The notes beneath the pieces are model-generated. The model was not told the origin of the DNA, did not search any database, and was given only the letters and a program-made list of their open reading frames with translations. A stretch of DNA of 29,387 nucleotides from a virus. Location of the stretch: the IMG/VR virus record IMGVR_UViG_3300009605_002899, positions 1 through 29,387 of that record; one strand, given 5' to 3'. The translations under genes and the position numbers were made by a program. Positions within the stretch are counted from its first letter, which is position 1. Every line of letters begins with the position of its first letter. This document shows, piece after piece, positions 24,218-29,387 of this stretch.

Positions 24218-24455
24218 TTTGCGTCTCCTGCTCTTTTACTTGCAATACCGTGTTAACCTTTTGCTGTAATCGAATCATATCTTGATCTAAAAGACGTAAT
24301 TGATCAGTTAAACGTATAATAGTTCCCTTCATTTCTTGTATAGCTGGATCTATTGTGTTCGTTATAGTTTGCCAAACAAAATAAACGAAATAACCTAACC
24401 CTACCACCATCACCACAGGAAAGCCAAACTCTGCTATGAGTTGTGCAATGTCCAC
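24132..24455 (-). CDS. Small holin-like membrane protein (107 aa)
   Basis: One N-terminal transmembrane segment (residues about 10-30, FGFPVVMVVGLGYFVYFVW) is followed by a helical, possibly coiled-coil part (MIRLQQKVNTVLQ) and a Lys-rich C-terminal tail. The layout resembles the upstream 98-aa protein, so the two may be duplicates. It starts with GTG at 24455 in a TAGTG junction with that gene. Such single-span phage proteins are often holins or holin accessories, but no specific family is certain. The last 86 bases also encode the start of csgF in another frame. Confidence 0.75.
   Translation of the reverse strand: MDIAQLIAEFGFPVVMVVGLGYFVYFVWQTITNTIDPAIQEMKGTIIRLTDQLRLLDQDMIRLQQKVNTVLQVKEQETQNDYSKETKQTKQSGTKTQEKRGRKNSNS
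24225..24229 (-). promoter_or_regulatory. Ribosome-binding site for csgF inside the upstream gene
   Basis: AGGAG seven bases before the ATG at 24217. It supports this start and therefore the long overlap between csgF and the preceding membrane-protein gene. Confidence 0.65.
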
Positions 24456-24751
24456 TAATCTCTCCTAGCATCGATCTTCCCATCTTCTACAAAATTTTCT
24501 GCTCTAGCTATTCTGTCTAGATCAGGAGATAAATTTAACACACTCGAAACGCTAGTATCTATTCGTATTATGTCATTATTCATAATAGAGGCTCTTGTGA
24601 TTAACATCTTAGTTATGGCTTGAACTGTCTTAATTTCACTAACTAGACCATCCATAAGCTGTTTCATCACTAAAAAGATAAAGTAAGCCATGATTAAAGC
24701 ACCCGCGATAGGAACACCTACTTCAGAAATTAATGCAAAACCCTGTTCCAT
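24455..24751 (-). CDS. Small holin-like membrane protein (98 aa)
   Basis: It has an N-terminal transmembrane segment (residues about 9-29, EVGVPIAGALIMAYFIFLVM) and a helical, polar rest ending in an acidic/basic mix. It shares the pattern of hydrophobic N-terminus with YF in the span and a helical C-terminus with the next gene, suggesting a tandem duplication. AGGA lies six bases before the ATG at 24751, and the gene overlaps the previous one by 22 bases. A holin or holin-antiholin pair is plausible, but the function is inferred from topology only. Confidence 0.75.
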   Translation of the reverse strand: MEQGFALISEVGVPIAGALIMAYFIFLVMKQLMDGLVSEIKTVQAITKMLITRASIMNNDIIRIDTSVSSVLNLSPDLDRIARAENFVEDGKIDARRD

Positions 24752-24912
24752 ACGTTGTCCTCAGTAAAGTTAATAAAGCCCTCTAGGACACCTACAACAA
24801 GAACATTATAGGCTTCAGCTTCCTTTTCAGCTTCTTCAAAGGTTTCCGCACAAATACACGGCCCCTCATAAACTGTATCACCCATTCTAAATTCGGTAAT
24901 AAAAACTTTCAT
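24730..24912 (-). CDS. Small conserved-type phage protein, function unknown
   Basis: A 60-aa soluble, acidic protein (MKVFITEFRMGDTVYEGPCI, then AETFEEAEKEAEAYN) with a likely beta-hairpin followed by a helix. Its ATG forms a TAATG junction with the upstream holin-like gene and its end overlaps the downstream membrane-protein gene by 22 bases, so it is probably translated. I recognise no family. Confidence 0.65.
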   Translation of the reverse strand: MKVFITEFRMGDTVYEGPCICAETFEEAEKEAEAYNVLVVGVLEGFINFTEDNVWNRVLH

Positions 24913-25220
24913 TAATCTTCACCCTTAAACTTTTTAGATTGCCCAGAGGTTCCAGCATAAATCCCAAAGACTGCTGCCATGGCTCCTACTATGATGCTTA
25001 CCAGACCCGCCTGTTCTAGGTTAGGCTCCTCAAGCGTCATAAACCAAATCACCACCTCATAAAGAAGGTAAATGTATACGCCTACGAATGCCCTTGGGAA
25101 AATACGCCACGCATCAATAGTTCTAGCCAGATGTATCCACCGCTGGTATGGGTTTATCCCGATATTATTGGGCGTAACTTCAACTTCTAATTCTACTTTT
25201 TTCTTAATAGGTTCTTCCAT
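24912..25220 (-). CDS. Phage membrane protein, probable holin
   Basis: A 102-aa protein with two transmembrane segments (residues about 45-62, AFVGVYIYLLYEVVIWFM, and about 72-90, LVSIIVGAMAAVFGIYAG), a charged N-terminus and a short basic-acidic tail. The pattern WRIFPRAFVGVYIYL...WFM...FGIY is one I recall in holin-like proteins of marine phages. It follows the nuclease gene with one base between stop and ATG. It is the best holin candidate in the window and would act with the lysozyme encoded at 26343-26789. Confidence 0.65.
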   Translation of the reverse strand: MEEPIKKKVELEVEVTPNNIGINPYQRWIHLARTIDAWRIFPRAFVGVYIYLLYEVVIWFMTLEEPNLEQAGLVSIIVGAMAAVFGIYAGTSGQSKKFKGED

Positions 25221-25221
25221 A

Positions 25222-25647
25222 TTAAGCCTCTACTGGAGTAAACTGACCAAGTTCTATTAGCTTTTCTCTGTTAACTAGATGCTCTGCTTCTATATCATCT
25301 TTAGACTGACCAAAATAAGCCACCGCTAAGTAACTGTTTATCATAGCTTGGTTTATATTTACTCCATCAACAATCACATTCCCTAAGACCCTACCAAACT
25401 TGCCCCTAGAATCCTTTAATTTTGTTTCTATAATAACTTTTTCACCGTTATCTATCGCTTTCTGTAAAAACGCGGAAGCTAGTTTACCCCTAACTTTTTC
25501 ATCTTTGTTACGAGTCCTAGACTCAGGGGTGTCAATTCCGTACAAACGAACACGAGAACGATAAAGAATATCAAATCCTAAATCCAGAGTAACATCACAA
25601 GTATCGCCATCAACAACTCTGTCTACCGTACAACTATATTCATACAT
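25222..25647 (-). CDS. Staphylococcal-nuclease-like thermonuclease
   Basis: A 141-aa nuclease of the SNase fold. Key residues are present: D15 (VDGDT), R34, D39, T40 and E42 (RVRLYGIDTPE) and R86 (GKFGRVLG), which match R35, D40, T41, E43 and R87 of the S. aureus enzyme. It lacks a signal peptide, so it is expected to act in the cell, perhaps degrading host DNA late in infection or trimming phage DNA. An in-frame ATG exists at 25659, but the ATG at 25647 forms a TAATG junction with the upstream gene and is preferred. Confidence 0.9.
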   Translation of the reverse strand: MYEYSCTVDRVVDGDTCDVTLDLGFDILYRSRVRLYGIDTPESRTRNKDEKVRGKLASAFLQKAIDNGEKVIIETKLKDSRGKFGRVLGNVIVDGVNINQAMINSYLAVAYFGQSKDDIEAEHLVNREKLIELGQFTPVEA

Positions 25648-25943
25648 TAGCACTTCCACCTTTTTCTTGCTTGCCGTAGTCTTGACTTAGGATTTTTAGC
25701 TGCTTTAGGAAACTTCTTCATTTGCCCTGCTGATCGAGCACAGTAAGACTTTCTCCTTTTTGCTGCCTTGCTTCCTTTTTTAACCTTGCCCGTAACCGCT
25801 GTCTTTAACTTAGATCCAGGATTTGCTTTACGATAAGCAGCAACTCCTTTTTTAGTCATTCCCGCCCCTTTCTTAGTGGAACGATAATTTGCTCCCTTCC
25901 CCTTAGTGGTGCGTCTTATAGACTTTTCTTTTCTTTTAGCCAT
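25647..25943 (-). CDS. Small basic phage protein (DUF6321-like)
   Basis: A 98-aa, Lys/Arg-rich protein with KKGVAAYRKANPGSKLKTAV and GSKAAKRRKSYCARSAGQM near the middle and a C-terminal RKRWKC. I recognise this as a type common in phages (DUF6321-like), often near virion or lysis genes. It probably binds DNA or another polyanion, perhaps inside the capsid. It is coupled to both neighbours by TAATG junctions. Confidence 0.8.
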   Translation of the reverse strand: MAKRKEKSIRRTTKGKGANYRSTKKGAGMTKKGVAAYRKANPGSKLKTAVTGKVKKGSKAAKRRKSYCARSAGQMKKFPKAAKNPKSRLRQARKRWKC

Positions 25944-26152
25944 TATTTCTTCTTCTTCTTTTTCTTCTTTTTCTTCTTGGCTGTTTTAGCAGAACGTTTA
26001 AATGCAGCGGAGGTAGGTGCACCTTTAGCACCTTTTTTACGCATTTTTCTGCCTTCCTTACGTTTTTTATTAATGTTGTAATAAAGACCTTTTTTAACTC
26101 TTCTCCCATCTTTAGTAGTGTGATATTTACTACTTTTCTTTTTTGCTGGCAT
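25943..26152 (-). CDS. Very basic phage protein with a poly-lysine tail
   Basis: A 69-aa protein (MPAKKKSSKYHTTKDGRRVK...) with PTSAAFKRSAKTA near the end and a C-terminal run of 11 lysines. An overlapping frame at 25936-26157 is rejected because this frame has the familiar basic-protein pattern and fits the TAATG junction downstream. The lysine run, made of mixed AAA/AAG codons, is unusual and prone to slippage. Probably a nucleic-acid-binding protein. Confidence 0.75.
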   Translation of the reverse strand: MPAKKKSSKYHTTKDGRRVKKGLYYNINKKRKEGRKMRKKGAKGAPTSAAFKRSAKTAKKKKKKKKKKK

Positions 26153-26153
26153 A

Positions 26154-26333
26154 TCACTTGCCTACCTTTCGCATCGCAGATTGATGAGATTCTTTAAAGG
26201 TCTTTCCTTGTCTCATCATTTTTTTCATTTGGGACATATGTTTTGAGGTGTGGTGCTTTGAATGTCTTTTCAAGGCTTCCTGTTGCCTTTTAGTTAGTTT
26301 CTTAACTTTCTTTTTAGACTTCTTCTTAGGCAT
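26154..26333 (-). CDS. Small basic phage protein (59 aa) with KHHTSKHM motif
   Basis: A 59-aa protein MPKKKSKKKVKKLTKRQQEA... with RHSKHHTSKHMSQMKKMMRQ, then GKTFKESHQSAMRKVGK at the end. I recognise the pattern (HSKHHTxKHMxxM...GKSFxxAHxxAMxKVGK) as a small family frequent in phage genomes. AGGGG lies six bases upstream of the ATG at 26333; the stop is one base before the next ATG. With its two neighbours it forms a set of three basic proteins, perhaps packaged with DNA. Confidence 0.8.
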   Translation of the reverse strand: MPKKKSKKKVKKLTKRQQEALKRHSKHHTSKHMSQMKKMMRQGKTFKESHQSAMRKVGK

Positions 26334-26342
26334 ATTTTTCCC

Positions 26343-26789
26343 CTACTCGCCTTGCTTTAGAACTCTATCCTTCAACCTAGTGGCCCTTGCTCCTACTTGA
26401 GTTGCCCAACGGCTATCCATCATCTCTACAGCCGCTTTATCCCACTCTTTGTCCTCCATAGCCGCTAAGAATTTTTTAAACTTCAATAGACGTGTAATGC
26501 CTAAGTTAAAACACATATTAGCCATAACTCTTTGTAAGTCCTCTGGTAAGTCCTTCCACCACTCCATGTTTCTATCTAAATCGTCTATGACATTTTGTAT
26601 ATCTTTTTCAAAACACTCTTTTATTCTTTCCTCAGAAACAGGAGTATCAACCTTTTGCTCATGTTCATTATCAGTTTCTAAAACTAAATGCCCTATTCCA
26701 AATGTTGGATAACCTAAATGGTCAAGATAGATGTTGTTTACGCATCCTTCATCAAGGGTTAGTTCTTCTCTAAGTTTATCTGTATCCAT
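26343..26789 (-). CDS. T4-type lysozyme (endolysin, GH24)
   Basis: A 148-aa muramidase. The catalytic triad of T4 lysozyme is conserved as E14 (LTLDEG), D23 (NIYLDHLGYP) and T29 (PTFGIGH). The C-terminal helical lobe is also clear, with ANMCFNLGITRLLKFKKFLA and DSRWATQVGARATRLKDRVL. It lacks a signal peptide, so release across the inner membrane needs a holin. AAGGTG precedes the ATG at 26789. It cleaves peptidoglycan at the end of infection. Confidence 0.95.
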   Translation of the reverse strand: MDTDKLREELTLDEGCVNNIYLDHLGYPTFGIGHLVLETDNEHEQKVDTPVSEERIKECFEKDIQNVIDDLDRNMEWWKDLPEDLQRVMANMCFNLGITRLLKFKKFLAAMEDKEWDKAAVEMMDSRWATQVGARATRLKDRVLKQGE

Positions 26790-26801
26790 ATTACACCTTC
26801 A

Positions 26802-27128
26802 TCAGTCAACCACTATTGTTGTATCTCCCCCTGTTGACACACTAATCTTTCCTAATGCAGAAACTCCTTCAACCCCTTTTTCTGAACCTTTATAAAGATC
26901 AACCCAACTAGTTCCCGTCCATAGCTGTAATTGTTTAGTGGTCAGATTCCAAATAAGATCGCCTGTATTAAATTGATTTACATTTTTTTGAGTTTCGTTA
27001 GTGTTGATAGTAGAACCAACGTCTACCCTGTTTAGACTAAGCTCTAAAACTCTAACAAGTCTATTAAATACTTCTGGAGAAATATCTCCGATAGCTACAG
27101 GAAGTTTCGTTTCTAGTAACTTAGCCAC
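26802..27128 (-). CDS. Small phage protein after the tail gene, possible virion protein
   Basis: A 108-aa protein starting with GTG at 27128, one base overlapping the TAG of the tail gene (TAGTG). Its second half (NTGDLIWNLTTKQLQLWTGT, then SWVDLY) resembles short beta-strand motifs found in phage tail or fibre proteins. It has no signal peptide or membrane segment. Coupling to the tail gene suggests a structural role; the family is not recognised. Confidence 0.6.
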   Translation of the reverse strand: MAKLLETKLPVAIGDISPEVFNRLVRVLELSLNRVDVGSTINTNETQKNVNQFNTGDLIWNLTTKQLQLWTGTSWVDLYKGSEKGVEGVSALGKISVSTGGDTTIVVD

Positions 27129-29014
27129 TACCGTTTACCGTCAGGTTTTAAATCTATTCGAGTAGCCCCCGCCCTAAAACTCATTCCTGTAACTGTAGTG
27201 TCATCATCATTAGATTGAATTCTAAAAACAGCCTGTCTTCCTCTCATTCGTGTATCTATTTTAGTTGTGACTGAAGTACACGAACTGGTAAGCGCGGTTG
27301 TTAAACTTTCTCCAGGGAAATTTCTTCTCTTTAATACTAAGTCTAATGTTTGTCCACTAGCCCCTGTATCCGCGTTCCCTATAAATCGAATATCTGGAAT
27401 GATTTTACTAATAAATTGATAGTCATCCCCTTCGCCTAAATCAAAATCACTAGATTCTATAAAGACATTAGTCATTGCAGAACCGTCATCATCTACACCG
27501 TGTTCTTGGTTATATAAATACCCTACATCATCAGTTGACCCCGTTGCTTTAGGATCAGAAAAAATACCCTCATCTATCCAACACGTCCTGGATAGTTCTC
27601 CAATCATCCAAAGATTTTCCGTATAATTATAGGTAACATATTTATCAATTACAGTATTGGTTCCTGAACAATAAAACCAACCAACCTCATCAAAGGCTTT
27701 ATTTACAAAACCAAAAACTTGGTAAGTTTGACCTTGATTTAAATCACTAAAAACATAATCATCCACACTACAGGGAAGTTCCTGAACTTGTCCTGTATAC
27801 GTATAGAAACCTTTTTTATCCATCCAAAACACACCTTTTGGCGTATTAATCATAGCTTTAGGACCGATTAACCCGACCCCTTCATTAACTAGGTTTATAC
27901 TGAATGTGAAAGGCTGCCCTACAAAAGTCATCGAATATAACGACGTATCAGTCCAAACTAAGGTTTCTTGTCTAGACCTAACGGCTCCTATAATGGCAGA
28001 GCCTGCAGAAAGTCTAAAAGACCCGGCTGTGTTTGTTGGTAATGGTTGCCATTCTTCTGCTTGTTCTTGATCACTCCAAGCAATAAACATAGGGTCTATT
28101 GCTCCTGTTCTAGCTGTGCCTGAGTCATTTAAAGGATCTGCACCAAAACATACAACGTGTCTATCTACGTCTGAAACTAAAACCTGTAGTGCGAGAGTGG
28201 GAGTTAAATTCGCCCCTGATAAAGAAGATAAAGCTACTGCTCTAGTGCTAGTGCCGCTACTTTCATCCCAGTAAAAAACACCTCCACCTCGTGGGTTTAT
28301 AAGCAAGTCTTCACCAAAATTATCATGAGTCCATATTCGTAATTGATTTGTGGTTCCCAAAGCAGAAACACTACCCCAAGTGCCTGCTCCGTAAGTGCCT
28401 GATCCCCAACCTGTTGAAGCCACATAAACATCAAGACCTACGTTTAGCTGATAAGAACCATCAACTCCAGAGCCACCATTACCGGAATCACTACTATTGG
28501 CTGTTACCGTATCACCATCAGTGTCTTTTGCCGTAAAAGTGTACGTATTAGTTGTTATTGAAGTTATTTGATATTCTTGGTTTAAAACAGCGGCTGTTAC
28601 TACTCCCCCTAACGATACTGCACCTGAAATAGTCACAAAATCATCTATAACTGCCCCGTGGCTTGAATCTGTTGCAGTAATGGTAGAAGACCCATTTGTA
28701 GCTGCAAACGTTATACCGTCAGTTGTTGTAGCTCTAATAGGAGTAATGTCATTAAAAACGTTACCTTCTAGGACATAATACTTCCAAGTAGCGCCTAACC
28801 CAAGATACTTAGTGCCGTCTAAATCAACCCAAGCATGAAGTGCTCTACCTGTTGACTTAAAAGAATTGACAGTTGCCTTAACCCAACCACCTATTTTTTC
28901 TGGTAATCCTTTACGAAACCGTACTAAATTACTGTTAAACCAGCCTCCTTCATTAGCGTAGGCTGTTGTTTCTTTATTGATTCCTGGTTTAAATAAAAGC
29001 TTTTGTAAGGGCAT
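27128..29014 (-). CDS. Podovirus-type tail structural protein
   Basis: A 628-aa protein. The N-terminus (MPLQKLLFKPGINKETTAYA, NEGGWFNSNLVRFRKGLPEK, IGGW) is characteristic of a tail protein common in marine podoviruses and relatives. Residues about 95-160 form an inserted beta-rich domain (SSTITATDSSHGAVIDDFVT..LNQEYQITSITTNTYTFTA); later come WSDQEQAEEWQPL and GVFWMDKKGFYTYTG, typical of the beta-propeller-like body. It is probably a tail nozzle or hub component contacting the host surface. A strong GGGAGGTG site precedes the ATG. Confidence 0.8.
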   Translation of the reverse strand: MPLQKLLFKPGINKETTAYANEGGWFNSNLVRFRKGLPEKIGGWVKATVNSFKSTGRALHAWVDLDGTKYLGLGATWKYYVLEGNVFNDITPIRATTTDGITFAATNGSSTITATDSSHGAVIDDFVTISGAVSLGGVVTAAVLNQEYQITSITTNTYTFTAKDTDGDTVTANSSDSGNGGSGVDGSYQLNVGLDVYVASTGWGSGTYGAGTWGSVSALGTTNQLRIWTHDNFGEDLLINPRGGGVFYWDESSGTSTRAVALSSLSGANLTPTLALQVLVSDVDRHVVCFGADPLNDSGTARTGAIDPMFIAWSDQEQAEEWQPLPTNTAGSFRLSAGSAIIGAVRSRQETLVWTDTSLYSMTFVGQPFTFSINLVNEGVGLIGPKAMINTPKGVFWMDKKGFYTYTGQVQELPCSVDDYVFSDLNQGQTYQVFGFVNKAFDEVGWFYCSGTNTVIDKYVTYNYTENLWMIGELSRTCWIDEGIFSDPKATGSTDDVGYLYNQEHGVDDDGSAMTNVFIESSDFDLGEGDDYQFISKIIPDIRFIGNADTGASGQTLDLVLKRRNFPGESLTTALTSSCTSVTTKIDTRMRGRQAVFRIQSNDDDTTVTGMSFRAGATRIDLKPDGKR

Positions 29015-29023
29015 TTCACCTCC

Positions 29024-29209
29024 CTATACGAAATATTTGGTTAAAATAATGGATCCTAATATAAAAGGATATACCCCCCAAAGAAGACGCTCTAATTTCT
29101 TAAATTTTTCAGAACCTTCATCCAACCTCTTTTCAATATAAAGATAACGCAAAGCACATTCTCTTTCATGTGCATTAATCTCTGCTAATGGGTCTTTTCC
29201 GTTAGACAT
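29024..29209 (-). CDS. XhlA-like small membrane protein
   Basis: A 61-aa protein with an N-terminal helical polar part (INAHERECALRYLYIEKRLD, GSEKFKKLERLLWG) and a C-terminal transmembrane segment (VYPFILGSIILTKYFV). The layout resembles the haemolysin XhlA family of phages, small membrane proteins that assist holin-endolysin lysis. It precedes the tail gene. Confidence 0.7.
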   Translation of the reverse strand: MSNGKDPLAEINAHERECALRYLYIEKRLDEGSEKFKKLERLLWGVYPFILGSIILTKYFV

Positions 29210-29219
29210 TTTAATCAGC

Positions 29220-29387
29220 TTAAGCTACATCCCAACAATTTAAATTAGAGGCAACTGTCCTTCTTTCTCCATCGCCCTTAAACGGATAGACCATGTGCTG
29301 AAGCCAGCTTGGAAAAACTAAGAGCTTTCCCACCTCTGGTTGCATAACAAAAGACTGTGGAGGTCTTAATCTATCCACATCAATTAA
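29220..29387 (-). CDS. 2OG-Fe(II) oxygenase, C-terminal part only
   Basis: The last 55 codons of a gene whose start lies beyond the right edge. The visible part VMQPEVGKLLVFPSWLQHMV, then YPFKGDGERRTVASNLNCW, matches the C-terminal end of phage 2OG-Fe(II) oxygenases (P4H-like), with the distal iron His in WLQHMV and the 2OG-binding Arg in ERRTVASNLN. The HxD ligand pair is not in the window. Its substrate is unknown. Confidence 0.8.
   Translation of the reverse strand, partial: LIDVDRLRPPQSFVMQPEVGKLLVFPSWLQHMVYPFKGDGERRTVASNLNCWDVA

Noticed and set aside
25936-26157. Alternative frame overlapping the poly-lysine protein
   Set aside because: The other frame has the familiar basic phage protein pattern and fits the stop-start junctions at both ends.
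29217-29226. AGCTTAAGCT palindrome as a terminator
   Set aside because: The stem is only 5 bp without a loop and no T-run follows in the needed position.

Overview
The window is part of a tailed dsDNA phage genome, most likely a marine podovirus-like phage of a Gram-negative host. The evidence is the gene content: an AEP-type primase and UvrD-type helicase, an SNF2 helicase, a T4-type lysozyme, holin-like membrane proteins, a podovirus-type tail protein, large internal-virion-type proteins and several very basic small proteins. Genes are packed with almost no spacers and often overlap (ATGA, TAATG, TAGTG junctions). All genes but one lie on the minus strand. No terminase, portal, capsid, DNA polymerase, tRNA, rRNA, CRISPR or integrase is visible, so the window is a partial genome.

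Layout. (1) 1-7589, minus strand: a replication and DNA-processing block. In transcription order it holds three small conserved phage proteins, an AEP primase, an AlkB-like 2OG-Fe(II) oxygenase, a UvrD-like helicase, a conserved unknown, a SAM methyltransferase and a truncated protein of the HMUDK/aGPT-pyrophosphorylase helical family, which points to thymine hypermodification of phage DNA. (2) 7590-7873: the main intergenic control region, with divergent promoters and paired repeats. (3) 7874-9316, plus strand: a lone SNF2-type helicase. (4) 9313-18471, minus strand: a run of proline/glycine-rich and very large proteins, probably internal virion or ejection proteins, headed by a 35-aa basic protein and a candidate promoter. 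(5) 18555-24217, minus strand: the most unusual block, csgF - csgG - curlin-repeat protein - FecR-domain protein - curlin-repeat protein - CHASE2/adenylate cyclase. (6) 24132-29209, minus strand: holin-like membrane proteins, a staphylococcal-nuclease homologue, three small basic proteins, lysozyme, a small virion-type protein, a tail protein and an XhlA-like protein. (7) 29220-29387: the end of a second 2OG-Fe(II) oxygenase.

The curli-like block is the main discovery. It has a full-length CsgG outer-membrane channel with a lipobox, a CsgF-type partner, two secreted curlin-repeat proteins, a FecR-domain protein whose C-terminus resembles a curlin repeat, and a membrane CHASE2 sensor with an intact class III adenylate cyclase domain. 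All are co-oriented, overlapping or nearly so, and flanked on both sides by phage genes. The sequence therefore suggests a virus-encoded amyloid secretion system tied to a cAMP-producing sensor. Its place between lysis-type and virion-type genes suggests late expression, but what it does in infection cannot be read from sequence.
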